Part shown: in pieces, positions 7,737 to 16,556 of the stretch
Numbering within the stretch: position 1 is the stretch's first letter
Layout of the letters: each line of letters begins with the position of its first letter
Source: Candidatus Magnetobacterium casense
Lineage (GTDB): Bacteria > Nitrospirota > Thermodesulfovibrionia > Thermodesulfovibrionales > Magnetobacteriaceae
Reading direction: 5' to 3'
NCBI RefSeq assembly: GCF_000714715.1
Contig: NZ_JMFO01000030.1
Coordinates: 1 to 36,794 of the forward strand
Length of the DNA stretch: 36,794 nucleotides
Translations under genes and position numbers: made by a program
Notes under the pieces: generated by a model
Databases searched by the model: none
The model's input: only the letters and a program-made list of their open reading frames with translations
What the model was told of the DNA's origin: nothing

Positions 7737-8423
7737 CTACTGACTATACATCTGTAATTCGATACGGTTCTTGATGACTACCTTGCCGTTGTGTTCGATT
7801 ATCAGGCCCTCTTTCTTGAACTTGCTCAATGTCCTGATCGAGGTCTCCACGGTGGTACCCACCATATCTGCAATGTCCTGCCTGGTGAGTTTGAGGTCTA
7901 TGACAGAGCCTTCCTCGCCGCCAGGGGCTGCGGACTTGTCGGCCAGCTTCAGCAGCAAAGAGGCTATGCGTGACTCAACACATTCAAGCGCTATGCTCTT
8001 GAGCATTTCGTAGGAGTCCTTCATCCTGTCTCCTATGAGTGAGGCAAGCGACAACATCAGGGTGGGATAGCGGTCAAGGAGCTTGAGGAGGTCTTTGCGG
8101 GAGACCTTCAGGGCAGTTGTGGGATCCATTGCTACGGCATTGGCTGGATATGGGAAGTCCTTAAACACCGCCACGGCACCAAAAAGCTCCTTTGCCTGGA
8201 TAAGCTCCAGGATTATCTCCTTACCCTCGTTGGAGAGTTTCGTGATCTTTACCTTACCCTCGATGACAATATAAAGCCACTCTGACCTCTCACCCTCCGA
8301 AAACACCATCTCTCGCTTCTTATAAGAGGCGTGCTGCAGGTACGGTACTATGTCCTTTATTTCGCTGTCGTTGAGTCCTTTAAAGAAACCCACTTCCTTT
8401 AAGTCGATATCATTTATTATCAT
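7737..8423 (-). CDS. Crp/Fnr-family transcriptional regulator
   Basis: A DNA-binding regulator of 228 residues. The N-terminal cyclic-nucleotide-binding-like domain spans about 10-125 (GLNDSEIKDIV, then VFSEGERSEWLYIVIEGKVKI). A long dimer helix follows, then a C-terminal winged helix with the recognition region KLTRQDIADMVGTTVETSIR. No FNR-type cluster of N-terminal cysteines is seen, so it is not an oxygen-sensing FNR proper. I placed the start at 8421-8423 rather than at a longer in-frame ATG (8508-8510) because a TATAAT box at 8466-8471 lies between the two and the shorter protein has the normal family length. It is divergent from the aldo/keto reductase gene and 82 bases upstream of the PPIase-lipoprotein pair; either could be a target. 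Confidence 0.9.
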   Translation of the reverse strand: MIINDIDLKEVGFFKGLNDSEIKDIVPYLQHASYKKREMVFSEGERSEWLYIVIEGKVKITKLSNEGKEIILELIQAKELFGAVAVFKDFPYPANAVAMDPTTALKVSRKDLLKLLDRYPTLMLSLASLIGDRMKDSYEMLKSIALECVESRIASLLLKLADKSAAPGGEEGSVIDLKLTRQDIADMVGTTVETSIRTLSKFKKEGLIIEHNGKVVIKNRIELQMYSQ

Positions 8424-8465
8424 AAAATAAATGCCCTCAACATCTATTTTATATTGTCTGCACGG

Positions 8466-8494
8466 ATTATAGCAAATTATTGTGGGGTATAAAA
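8466..8494 (-). promoter_or_regulatory. Promoter of the Crp/Fnr-type regulator gene
   Basis: On the minus strand a perfect TATAAT -10 box (8466-8471) with a weak A/T-rich -35 region about 17 bases upstream. It sits 43 bases above the chosen start codon. Confidence 0.5.
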
Positions 8495-8519
8495 AAAGTA
8501 TTTTTTTCATTTCATGTAG

Positions 8520-8549
8520 CTGACATTCTGTACACCCTTATGATATATT
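8520..8549 (+). promoter_or_regulatory. Promoter of the aldo/keto reductase gene
   Basis: CTGACA (8520-8525), an 18-base spacer, then TATATT (8544-8549). A strong ribosome site AAGGAGG (8565-8571) follows before the ATG at 8578. This promoter is back-to-back with that of the Crp/Fnr regulator. Confidence 0.5.
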
Positions 8550-8577
8550 TAGATATTCACACACAAGGAGGCATACA

Positions 8578-9783
8578 ATGATAAAGAGACGTGACTTTTT
8601 AAAGTCAGGCGTGGCAGCGGCGGCCACGGTGGCGGCTATTACCGGTATGGAGGCATTGGCAGGGACCTCCGAACAGGGACAATCAACTATAAAACGTTAT
8701 AACCAAATTGGCAAGACCAGCCTTAAAATGAGCGACATATCGTTTGGTACGGGTTCGTTGCCATCGGCGTCTATGGTATTGAGGGCGGTGGACCGGGGCA
8801 TCAACTACTTTGACACGGCGCCCGACTATGGACACGCCGAGGAACACATAGGAGAGGCTATGAAGAACCTCAAACGAGACAAGGTTATCATAGCCTCCAA
8901 GTTCTGTAATCCGCTGGCCTACCCTGCGCACCTGCCAGCGGGCAGCACAAAGGAGCAGTACGTCAAGGCAGTAGAGGAGAGTCTCAAGCGTCTTAAGACT
9001 GACTACCTGGACATATGCTTTGTCCACGCCATTGGCGAGGCGAGTAAGGACGTGGAGGCAGAGAAGAAGCGCCTCCTGGATGACAATATGCTTTCGGCAT
9101 TTGATTCCCTGAAGAAGGCCGGTAAGGTTCGCTACCTGGCTGCCTCTTCGCATGGCCCGACAAACATGGAAGACCTGCTCATGACCGCAGTTGTATCGGG
9201 GCGGTTTGACCTGATAATGCCGTCGTTTAACTTCCTGAAGTTCCCCAAGCTACCCGGCATCATCAAGGAGGCCAAGGCCAGGGGCGTTGGGGTCGTAGCC
9301 ATGAAGACCCTGGCGGGGGCCAAGGAGATGAACCTGGACTTCAAGACGGCTGACTTTGCACAGTCTGCCTTTAAATGGGTGCTGAAACACCCCGAAGTAA
9401 ACGGCCTCGTTGTCACAATGAAGAACCTCTCTGACCTCGATAACTACATCCCGGCATCCGGGCAGGGCTTTACGGCAAGGGACCAAAAGGTCTTGGATGC
9501 CTATGCGCGCCTCTATGGCCATTCCTACTGTCGCACCGGGTGCAGTCAGTGCGAGGACGCCTGCGCCAGAGGGGTTGAGATAGCCAACACGCTCAGGTAT
9601 CAGATGTACTTCGAGGACTATGGTATGGAAAAGCGGGCTATCGTGTCATATTCGGCGTTAGGTGCAAAGGCCGATGCGTGTCTCGCTTGCACAATGCCAA
9701 CCTGCACGGGGGCCTGTCCCTATGGTCTGCCAGTTGCACAGATGCTACAGGCAGCCCACCAGAACCTGACACTTTATGCATAG
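8578..9783 (+). CDS. Tat-exported aldo/keto reductase with C-terminal Fe-S cysteine motifs
   Basis: An NAD(P)H-dependent aldo/keto reductase of 401 residues. The N-terminus has a twin-arginine signal (KRRDFLKSG, then AAAATVAAITGMEALAG), so the folded enzyme is probably exported with its cofactor. The AKR barrel follows with the catalytic Asp and Tyr in FDTAPDYGHAEEHIG, Lys in VIIASKFC and His in CFVHAIGE. The C-terminal 100 residues carry two cysteine groups, CRTGCSQCEDAC and CLACTMPTCTGAC followed by PYG, which look like ferredoxin-type 4Fe-4S sites. This architecture is shared by the Tat-exported AKR/ferredoxin family; the substrate is unknown. It has its own promoter and ribosome site and shares the intergenic space with a Crp/Fnr regulator. 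Confidence 0.92.
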   Translation: MIKRRDFLKSGVAAAATVAAITGMEALAGTSEQGQSTIKRYNQIGKTSLKMSDISFGTGSLPSASMVLRAVDRGINYFDTAPDYGHAEEHIGEAMKNLKRDKVIIASKFCNPLAYPAHLPAGSTKEQYVKAVEESLKRLKTDYLDICFVHAIGEASKDVEAEKKRLLDDNMLSAFDSLKKAGKVRYLAASSHGPTNMEDLLMTAVVSGRFDLIMPSFNFLKFPKLPGIIKEAKARGVGVVAMKTLAGAKEMNLDFKTADFAQSAFKWVLKHPEVNGLVVTMKNLSDLDNYIPASGQGFTARDQKVLDAYARLYGHSYCRTGCSQCEDACARGVEIANTLRYQMYFEDYGMEKRAIVSYSALGAKADACLACTMPTCTGACPYGLPVAQMLQAAHQNLTLYA

Positions 9784-9833
9784 AATCAGAATTATCCATT
9801 CAGTATAATTTGACAATGTCACATTTAAGTAAA

Positions 9834-9884
9834 CACAGAGATTGTCTGAACCAGGATTACACAGATTAAAAGATTTACAGGATG
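9834..9884. repeat. Short A/T-rich dispersed repeat
   Basis: The text around GATTACACAGATTAAAAG and GATTTACAGGAT resembles a short dispersed repeat that I recall in many bacterial genomes. It fills the space between the aldo/keto reductase gene and the MITE. There is only one copy here, so the call rests on memory. Confidence 0.3.
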
Positions 9885-9889
9885 TAAGG

Positions 9890-10002
9890 GGTAACACCAC
9901 AATCAACCGTGGTGGTCAGCATTTAAGGCACTTTTAGATTATCGAAGTATGGCACTGTTGTTGTGCTTAAGCGATGTGACCACGCCGGACTGGAGTGCTA
10001 CC
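9890..10002. mobile_element. MITE copy 1 (113 bp), inserted in vapD
   Basis: The left end (9890-9927) and the right end (9966-10002, read inward) both begin GGTARCAC, share CGTGGT in the middle and finish near TTAAG. The same two ends occur at 34912-34949 and 35135-35171; the left ends differ at about 4 of 38 bases. There is no reading frame inside. The right end forms the last codons of the truncated vapD gene. Confidence 0.75.
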
Positions 10003-10184
10003 GCCATAACAGCAGCGAACAAGTTAGCGAGGTCTTCCGAACTGCTTGTGTAGAGGCTGCCTTGTACACGAGTGAAGCCATAGTTGGAGAGAGTATTGGC
10101 AATGTCGGCATAAGCCTGAGACACACTCTTAGGGTGGTTCTTGTCGGTGTCAGTTACCACAAGGTCGAAAGCAATGGCAAACAT
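9939..10184 (-). pseudogene. vapD: VapD toxin (Cas2-like ribonuclease), C-terminus replaced by MITE
   Basis: The first 60 residues are clear VapD: MFAIAFDLVVTDTDKNHPK, YADIANTLSNYGFTRVQGSL, then LANLFAAVMA. VapD is a small endoribonuclease toxin with a Cas2-like ferredoxin fold; the Asp of the first strand (AFDL) is present. In the family the protein then runs on to about 91-95 residues with a block resembling WFPxSVRDIRAFRxEQWSDF. Here that block is absent: the frame runs straight into the terminal repeat of a small mobile element (codons for VALQSGVVTSLK) and stops at 81 residues. Loss of the C-terminal strand and helix probably inactivates it. Its ATG overlaps the stop of the upstream VapX-like gene (TAATG). 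Confidence 0.8.
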
Positions 10185-10375
10185 TATAATTCTCTGGGGT
10201 CTTCTAAAATATTGACCAAAGAGTAATTGACCTCTTCACCACTTTCGAGTACCTTAATGCGCATCAATCGTTTACCATCCGGCGATATCTCGCCGGCACC
10301 TATAATCTCATAGACCGGGCCAATTTCCCCAAATCGACGCCATGTACCTACAAGTTCATTATCCATCGTTTCCAT
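10184..10375 (-). CDS. VapX-like/DUF5397 antitoxin partner of VapD
   Basis: A 63-residue protein with ELVGTWRRFGEIGPVYEI and a tail SLVNILEDPREL, the pattern of the small DUF5397/VapX proteins encoded directly before vapD. It would neutralise VapD by binding. The stop codon overlaps the vapD start by one base (TAATG), as is common for toxin-antitoxin pairs. A second possible start is the Met at residue 4 (MDNELVG), which fits family members beginning MNELVG and is preceded by GGAAACG. The gene is intact although its toxin is cut, so it may be a leftover antidote. Confidence 0.65.
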   Translation of the reverse strand: METMDNELVGTWRRFGEIGPVYEIIGAGEISPDGKRLMRIKVLESGEEVNYSLVNILEDPREL

Positions 10376-10475
10376 CTCTTATTCTATCAGAACAAGATAG
10401 TAACTGTAAAGGTTTCAAGCTAAGGGGGTGCTACTGAAATAGCCAAATCTCTCTTAGCTTAACACGTATGGGCTG

Positions 10476-10506
10476 AAGGGGGGCGGAGTCGCCCCTTTCT
10501 TTCTCT
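10476..10506 (+). repeat. GC-rich stem-loop repeat, copy C (3' half only)
   Basis: Only the second stem (AGGGGGGCGGAGTCGCCCC) and the tail TTTCTTTCTC remain. It directly abuts the stop codon of glnE, which is read on the other strand. Confidence 0.75.
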
Positions 10507-13280
10507 TACTGCATCAACGCTTGTACTACTGACTCCGTCTCACCCATTCTGACCTTTATGTGTTCGATTAACTCCCTGGCATCCGTGAAGCCTTCAATCC
10601 CTGACAGGGTCTCAATGGGTTCGCCCGTCAATCGCATGATGGTCTCAACGTTGCGGTAAAATAGATAGTTGTTGATCAAAAGTCGTCCTGCCCCTTCATC
10701 CAACACGGAGCAGCGCACAAGCCTGCCTATAGCGGCCACGGTGTTCTGTACGAGGAGCGACGGAGATATTAGGGCGTGCCTGAGCTGCAGGTACTGTACC
10801 AGAAACTCGATGTCCTCTATACCACCCACGGAGAGTTTGATATCAATGGCCGCCGATGTTGCGGACAGACGCTCCCTGCGTATCCTGTCCCTCATGGCTA
10901 CGATGGCCTCAGGCGTTATCTCCCTGCATCTGTTGGCAATAACGTTGGCCCTTATCGCCATGAACCTGGCCCTGAAGACTGCATCACCCGTTAGCGGCCT
11001 GGCCCGCAAGAGGGCCTGAATCTCCCACGGATAGGCCCTGTTGAGGTAGTAGTCCTCCAGGGCGTCGAGGCCCTTAACCAGCGTGCCCTTTGAGCCATCA
11101 GCACGCAGGCGGGTATCGACGTTGTAGGTGCGTCCCTCTCTGGTGTAGGAGGTGAGAATCCGCAAGAGTCGTTCGGCCTGACTGTTAAGCCCCTCATCGA
11201 CATCACCACGGCAGACAAAGATTATATCCAGGTCGGAGTTTATGGTTATCTCCCTGCCACCGAGCTTGCCAAACGCTATTATGTGCAGAGCCGACGCCGA
11301 ACTCATGCTGTTTAAGGCCGACGTCAGGATTGCAACGGCAAGCTTGCTCAATCCCTTGGTGAGGTGCCTGATGGTTATCCGTCTGTTGAGATACATGATC
11401 CCCAGGCGCAGCTCTTCCATCTTTTTGCATGTGGCAAGCGTCTCACCGATAACGGTCTGTCCCCTTAGCATGTTGCCGACTTCGGCAGTTATCATACCCA
11501 GGGTTTTTCTGATGGGGGTGCCCCCGGCAAAGACCTCCATGTACTTGCGGCTGCTCATCAGGATGGCGGAGAGATAGGCGCTTGTTGCAAAGACCTCAAC
11601 AATGGCCTTTATGAGCGCACGTTGGTTGTCAAACAGCTCCAGGTATGACATGTCTGTTTTGAGGGTGTCGGTGAAGTTATGCAGATTCGACAGGGCCATG
11701 GCGGGATTTTTACTGTTGACGGCCTCCCGTAGAAACGCCGGGATGACGACATCCTGGAGCCTTCTGCCGCGAAGCGTCTGGAAACTCCCGATGTTATCAC
11801 GTATCTTTCTGAAGAGGTGGACGATGCGCTCGGGTTGGGCTGCCTGTCGTTGCCGGAGGATTTCCCTGAGAGTGTCTTCGGTGTATGAGTTGTCTGTTTG
11901 ATTGCCCGTGTTGTTGTTGGGTTTTGGTTGGAAGAGGGAGTCGTAGATGGCTCTCACCTCGGTTCTTTTTTGTTTTAACACGGTCAGGAAATCGTTGGTT
12001 GAGGTTGCAGCCATCTTTCGTGCCAGGGCGTGCATGTCATTGGGGTCTGAGGGCAGCGTTTGAGTCTGGGTATCGTTGAGCATCTGGAGGTAGTGCTCCA
12101 GCTTGCGCAGGTAGAGGTAGTTCTCCGACAACACGGAGAAATCATCGTATCCGATGAGGTTTTTCTGACTCAGCCTGTGCAGCGTCAGGATCAGTCCCAG
12201 TTGACGCAACAAGGGCTGTTGGCCGCCGTAGACCAGTTGCAGCGCCTGGGCAAAGAACTCCACCTCACGAATTCCACCAAAGCCCTTTTTGATATCGTTT
12301 TCGTTAAAGGTCTGGTCTATCTTGCGTTTGAGTTTTTTTATTTCGTCAATGGCGCGCATATCTATGTACTTTCTGTAGACAAATGGCCTTATCATGTCGA
12401 TGAACTCCGCTCCGAGCCTCCGGTCTCCGGCAACGTGACGTGCCCGGATCAGTGCAACCCGCTCCCACTCCCGCCCCCACGACTCGTAGTACTGTTCGTA
12501 GCCGCTCAGGGACAACGCCAGTTCGCCCTTTGCCCCCTGTGGTCTGAGTCTGAGGTCTACCCTGTAGGCAAAGCCATCCGGTGTGTTCTGGTTCAGCAGC
12601 TTGGCAAACAGCTCAACCCCCTTGCAGTAGTACTCGTGGTTACTGAGCCTGTTCATGGTCACGCCGTGTTGACTCACAACGCCGGTGGTTTGTCCCTCCG
12701 AGCTGCCGTAGCAAAATATCAGGTCAACATCGGAGCTGTAGTTCAGCTCCGAGGCCCCCAGCTTGCCCAGTGCGATGACGCTTATACGGTCGTCTGAGGG
12801 GGTGCCGTACTTGAGGGTCATTTGTTGCCACGTGTGTCGGTTGGCCGTTTCGATGATGACGTCGGCCAGGGCGCTCAGTTGCGTCATGCAGGTGATAACG
12901 TCCGTCCTGCCCGTGAGGTTGCGCAGGGTGATGTGCAGCATATATCTGTACTTGAGCCGTCTGATGAACTCAAACATGTCAGCGGGGGGTGAGTTAGTGA
13001 GGGTTGATACCACATAGTCTCTCAGGAGTTGCGCATCTATCGGGGTGTCCATGTCAACGAGGCACTCCAGGTAATTCGTCGGGTATTTGACTGCGTAGTT
13101 GGCCAGAAACTGGCTGCATGCAAACAGCAGGGCGGTTGTGTGCAGTTGTTGTTCGGTCATCGATTCTACGGTCTCAGGAGCGCCCTCGGAGAAGGCAAGC
13201 AGGTTCCTGTACGCCCTCTGTGGCTCCGGAGTATCCGAACTGACTGTCTTAAAAGAGTTCATGTTTTTTTGGCATCCCAT
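10506..13280 (-). CDS. glnE: Glutamine synthetase adenylyltransferase/deadenylylase
   Basis: A bifunctional enzyme of 924 residues that adds AMP to, or removes it from, glutamine synthetase according to nitrogen status sensed via PII. It has the two diagnostic nucleotidyltransferase halves: the N-terminal deadenylylase half with GKLGASELNYSSDVDLIF at about 168-185, and the C-terminal adenylyl transferase half with GKLGGREITINSDLDIIF at about 669-686. Each is followed by the helical linker seen in the family (GGIREVEFFAQ and GGIEDIEFLVQYLQL). Length fits the 900-1000 typical of GlnE. No glnA or glnB is nearby. The start could also be the Met at residue 7. It is flanked by two GC-rich repeat copies, one abutting the stop codon. 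Confidence 0.96.
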   Translation of the reverse strand: MGCQKNMNSFKTVSSDTPEPQRAYRNLLAFSEGAPETVESMTEQQLHTTALLFACSQFLANYAVKYPTNYLECLVDMDTPIDAQLLRDYVVSTLTNSPPADMFEFIRRLKYRYMLHITLRNLTGRTDVITCMTQLSALADVIIETANRHTWQQMTLKYGTPSDDRISVIALGKLGASELNYSSDVDLIFCYGSSEGQTTGVVSQHGVTMNRLSNHEYYCKGVELFAKLLNQNTPDGFAYRVDLRLRPQGAKGELALSLSGYEQYYESWGREWERVALIRARHVAGDRRLGAEFIDMIRPFVYRKYIDMRAIDEIKKLKRKIDQTFNENDIKKGFGGIREVEFFAQALQLVYGGQQPLLRQLGLILTLHRLSQKNLIGYDDFSVLSENYLYLRKLEHYLQMLNDTQTQTLPSDPNDMHALARKMAATSTNDFLTVLKQKRTEVRAIYDSLFQPKPNNNTGNQTDNSYTEDTLREILRQRQAAQPERIVHLFRKIRDNIGSFQTLRGRRLQDVVIPAFLREAVNSKNPAMALSNLHNFTDTLKTDMSYLELFDNQRALIKAIVEVFATSAYLSAILMSSRKYMEVFAGGTPIRKTLGMITAEVGNMLRGQTVIGETLATCKKMEELRLGIMYLNRRITIRHLTKGLSKLAVAILTSALNSMSSASALHIIAFGKLGGREITINSDLDIIFVCRGDVDEGLNSQAERLLRILTSYTREGRTYNVDTRLRADGSKGTLVKGLDALEDYYLNRAYPWEIQALLRARPLTGDAVFRARFMAIRANVIANRCREITPEAIVAMRDRIRRERLSATSAAIDIKLSVGGIEDIEFLVQYLQLRHALISPSLLVQNTVAAIGRLVRCSVLDEGAGRLLINNYLFYRNVETIMRLTGEPIETLSGIEGFTDARELIEHIKVRMGETESVVQALMQ

Positions 13281-13317
13281 TCAGGCCGGCGATCCCTTAA
13301 GCGACGACGCCAAATAA

Positions 13318-13460
13318 GAAAGAAAGGGGCGGCTCCACCTTCTTTTTCGCTCCAGGTCGCACCTGGCCCCTTCAGAACCCCCTGCAAGGGGAGGGGCGAG
13401 GCGCAATCTTGTCGCAGCGGGTCGCACCCGCCCCGGCCATGAAGAAGTCCCCTTGACCCC
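13318..13460 (-). repeat. GC-rich stem-loop repeat, copy D (long variant)
   Basis: Reading on the minus strand: GGGGTCAAGGGG, an extra 60-base block (with GGGGCGGGTGCGACCCGC and GACAAGATTGCGCCTCGCCC), GCAGGGGGTTCTGAAG, then a variable terminal stem and CGCCCCTTTCTTT. It lies between the GH13 gene and glnE and could end GH13 transcription. The extra block is shared with copy E. Confidence 0.85.
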
Positions 13461-13506
13461 ATCATGCGCAGGCCTGACGTTTATATAAAAACTTCTGTCC
13501 ATGTAC

Positions 13507-16005
13507 TTATTGCTCTTTTTTGAGGACAACGAATCCGTTTGCGGGAATTGCCATTGTAATCGTTCCACCGGATGAGGTTAGGGATGCCCCGTAATTACCC
13601 ACGTTGTCTCCACCATAGATATCGGCATCACTGTTGAAAACCTCATGCCACATGCCATCACTCAACTCAACGTTGTAGAAGGTGTATCCGTTATCGTAGG
13701 GCTGATTATGCAGACTGCCTGCGACAAGGTACTCTTGCATTACACCCTCGTTAAGCTCCTTGCGTGTAAAGGCAAGCACCCTGGTGTCATCTTTTACGTA
13801 GATGGTCTTTATATCACGTGAACGGATACATTCGTTGTTTTTTCTGAAGGCTATCATGTCCTGATAAAACTTGAACATGTTTGCCCCGTAAGTGTTTCTC
13901 ATGCCAATGATGTCGTCTTTGTTTTTGAAGTACTTGTCGTAGGTGTATGCCTTTTCTGCGCCAACCTCCTCGCCAAACAAAAACATGGGGGTTGCCGCCG
14001 AAAGCATCGACATGCCAAATGCAAATCGGCTGCGAGCTTCTGCATACCGTCTGGTATCCCCTATGAGCGGACTGTGGTTACAGGCTATAACTATCGTCCT
14101 TGCACTGAGCACGTTATCGCCCTCACCCTGATGTGCCTCATCGTGGGATATGTGATAGACCACCTTCTTATTACCGGAGTAGTTAAGCGCCCCGACAAAG
14201 TAACCTAAGTTCAGGGGGCCATCCCCGCCCTGACCTGCCCGTTTGATCAACCGGGCCTTATCGTCTCCGTCGCCGCTTCCGCCACAGAGGTGGTGATAAA
14301 AGTCCGAAAACCAGGCCGCATCAAACCCTATGGCATCATCGCCCTCATGCAGAGACTTGGTCACACAGTCCCACTCGGAGTGGTCCTCTGCCGTCAGTAC
14401 CACATCGGGATTAATGAGCTTGAGCGTTCTGGTGTACTCCCTCAGGAGTTTTGCACCAAAGGCGTTTGCATCGGCAACCTGTCTGCCATCAGCGTGGAGC
14501 ACGTTATAGCTGTGTATCGAGGTGGTCTGGTCTACACGGAAGCCGTCAATGTGAAACTCCTCCATGAGCATCACGGCACTGCTGATAAACATCTTTCTGA
14601 CCATCTCATTGTAAAAGCGAGGTGCAAAGGCCGTTGAGAGGTTATCGAGATAGCCGCCCTCGGGAAATGGTTCGCCGTTTGTTTTTCTGTAATCCGATGA
14701 CCTGTCCTCAAACCAGTAGTATATGTTGTCCTCGTGCGTATCGGCGTCATACATCCATTCGGCGCGGTCTGCGTCATGTGCAAAGTGGTTGTATACGACG
14801 TCAAACAGTACGGATATCCCGTGTTTGTGACACTCCCGTATGAAGTGCTTTATCTGGTCTCTGCCTCCTATGCTGTACTCAACGGCAAAGTAATGCGACG
14901 TCGCATAGCCCCATGACTCCACACCGCCAAACTCCGATACGGGCAGAAGCTCTATGCAGTTGACCCCGATGTCCTTGACATGCTTGTTCAAAAACGTCAT
15001 CGCATCCGTAATATTGCCATCTATATCATTGCCGTTTGCATCCTTTTTTCCATACCCAAGGGCGCCGACCTGTAGTTCATATATGACGAGGTCTTCAACC
15101 CTCCTGGGAAAGCTGACATCCTTGCGGAGTGTACTATCCTGTTGCCAGAACTTCTCCTGCGTTGTCATATCAAGGGGGTCTATAGAGTTTGCCTTCTCAA
15201 AGTCCCTGACAACCTTTTCGCTGTCAACTACAACGGAACAGCTTTTTCCACCATCTAGGTCCCTGATGTCGCCCTTATATGCGGCTCCTTTAGGGTCAAA
15301 TCTGCCGCTTCCTATCTGACACCTCGAATAGAGGTCGGTGCGATAGACAACCGCCCCACTGCCCTTGGTTACTTTAAACATGTATGGGCGCTTGTGGTCA
15401 TAGTCTTCGAAATACTTGGCCGGCTCACTCAGCCACACGCCATCAGGCTGCCGTTTCATGGGCAGTGCGGGTACACGGGGGTCTATACCGACACCGTTGT
15501 CCGCTATGTAACCCGTTGCCAGGGTACCAAAGACTACCTCGACACTTTTGGCATTGGGTGCCCACACGGCAAACTGTATCAGGGGCTTAGACTCGCCCGC
15601 TGCAAAGTACTTGTTTGCACCAAGGCGTCGGCAGTGGGTCAGAAAGTATACTTCCGTCTGTTTTCCCGCAGGCGGAGGTGGGGTTAAGGCAAACTCGCGG
15701 TGTCTGTGCATGGAGTTTTTATCATTTACCTCAGTGGTTATGCCCCACATATCTTTGTCTGTTGCATTGAACCTGTCCAGCACCACCCCCCACTGAAAGC
15801 TATGTCCGGTTTGGGATGAATCAAACTCAACCTCCGTCTCAAACACCGGACATCCATCCGTGCCGGTAACCTCCTTCATTGCAACTGACGTCCATGTGGT
15901 AGAGTACTTACCTGCCTCATCCCAGCTACCAACCAGACGCGCATTTGTAAAGACACTCCTGGTGATCCCTGTGACGTACTGAAACTTCACTGATATCATT
16001 GCCAT
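13507..16005 (-). CDS. GH13 alpha-glucan enzyme, branching-enzyme-like, with N-terminal carbohydrate-binding domain
   Basis: A cytoplasmic-looking enzyme of 832 residues with no signal peptide. Residues 1-110 look like a starch-binding beta-sandwich (NARLVGSWDEAGKYSTTW). A CBM48-like domain follows at about 140-240 (FAVWAPNAKSVEVVF). The GH13 barrel begins near 310 (VIYELQVGALGYG). Catalytic landmarks: DVVYNHF at about 402, the nucleophile Asp in GFRVDQTTSI at about 488, the acid/base Glu in LTAEDHSEW at about 540 and HISHDE at about 622. It resembles GlgB and trehalohydrolase-type enzymes; which reaction (branching, debranching or hydrolysis) cannot be fixed by eye. A ribosome site GGGGGT precedes the ATG. 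No other glycogen genes are in the window. Confidence 0.85.
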   Translation of the reverse strand: MAMISVKFQYVTGITRSVFTNARLVGSWDEAGKYSTTWTSVAMKEVTGTDGCPVFETEVEFDSSQTGHSFQWGVVLDRFNATDKDMWGITTEVNDKNSMHRHREFALTPPPPAGKQTEVYFLTHCRRLGANKYFAAGESKPLIQFAVWAPNAKSVEVVFGTLATGYIADNGVGIDPRVPALPMKRQPDGVWLSEPAKYFEDYDHKRPYMFKVTKGSGAVVYRTDLYSRCQIGSGRFDPKGAAYKGDIRDLDGGKSCSVVVDSEKVVRDFEKANSIDPLDMTTQEKFWQQDSTLRKDVSFPRRVEDLVIYELQVGALGYGKKDANGNDIDGNITDAMTFLNKHVKDIGVNCIELLPVSEFGGVESWGYATSHYFAVEYSIGGRDQIKHFIRECHKHGISVLFDVVYNHFAHDADRAEWMYDADTHEDNIYYWFEDRSSDYRKTNGEPFPEGGYLDNLSTAFAPRFYNEMVRKMFISSAVMLMEEFHIDGFRVDQTTSIHSYNVLHADGRQVADANAFGAKLLREYTRTLKLINPDVVLTAEDHSEWDCVTKSLHEGDDAIGFDAAWFSDFYHHLCGGSGDGDDKARLIKRAGQGGDGPLNLGYFVGALNYSGNKKVVYHISHDEAHQGEGDNVLSARTIVIACNHSPLIGDTRRYAEARSRFAFGMSMLSAATPMFLFGEEVGAEKAYTYDKYFKNKDDIIGMRNTYGANMFKFYQDMIAFRKNNECIRSRDIKTIYVKDDTRVLAFTRKELNEGVMQEYLVAGSLHNQPYDNGYTFYNVELSDGMWHEVFNSDADIYGGDNVGNYGASLTSSGGTITMAIPANGFVVLKKEQ

Positions 16006-16110
16006 TCATTACCCCCATGTTGGAAAATAAAACAGTGTAAAACACCGCTGAAAGACCTATCCGGCAAAACCTGCACGCTAACAATGCCACAGACAGGCAA
16101 TTGTCAATAT

Positions 16111-16398
16111 TTAGTTCTCTCGTGCCTTAAACACCACCGAGTTGATCTTGTCCATGCGTATTATGGCGTCATAGAAGTCTTTTCCTGCCAACTTTGAGAT
16201 AGTGACAACCTGTTCGCCAACCGTGGTCACGGTGCCTTCGAGGGTCTCACCGGAGTCCATCTTTAGTATCACGCGTTTGCCTATACGTTCGGTAAGGGTG
16301 TCCTTAACCGTGGTCGCCTTATTGTCAGAGGCATATCCCACACCCGACAGCCAGAGAATCAGGCTTAACGCTGTCACCGCTATGAGCTTTGTCTTCAT
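16111..16398 (-). CDS. Secreted small Sm-like beta-barrel protein
   Basis: A 95-residue protein with a signal peptide (MKTKLIAVTALSLILWLSG, cleavage near GYA-S). I set the start at 16396-16398 because GAGGAGG precedes it and the signal peptide begins there; a longer frame adds 15 residues with no support. The mature part, about 70 residues, has GKRVILKMDSGETLEGTV, then VVTISK, then IIRMDKINSVVF, which is the strand order of an LSm/Sm-like small barrel. Envelope versions of this fold have no well-known role. It is a single gene, with GH13 upstream and a GC-rich repeat downstream on the same side. Confidence 0.7.
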   Translation of the reverse strand: MKTKLIAVTALSLILWLSGVGYASDNKATTVKDTLTERIGKRVILKMDSGETLEGTVTTVGEQVVTISKLAGKDFYDAIIRMDKINSVVFKAREN

Positions 16399-16556
16399 CG
16401 TCAACCTCCTCATATTTTTTACCCCTATTATACTATTACACACTCACTTTACGGAAGAACCGATATTTTGGAGACAGGATGACCAATATTGCCATGCGCC
16501 AACTATAGATTAAGATAAGTAACCGAGTATAAACATGTAAACATCACCAGCCTTAT

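Noticed and set aside
8424..8510. Longer N-terminus for the Crp/Fnr regulator
   Set aside because: The region contains the TATAAT promoter box and gives a non-family extension.
9939..10184. Cas2-like protein hinting at a CRISPR locus
   Set aside because: It is VapD by sequence and by its overlapping VapX partner; no cas1, other cas genes or array nearby.
12060..12797. Long plus-strand frame of 245 codons
   Set aside because: It is antisense to glnE; no signal or domain recognised.
13259..13465. Minus-strand reading frame of 68 codons between glnE and GH13
   Set aside because: It is the translated long GC-rich repeat; no ribosome site and no homology pattern.
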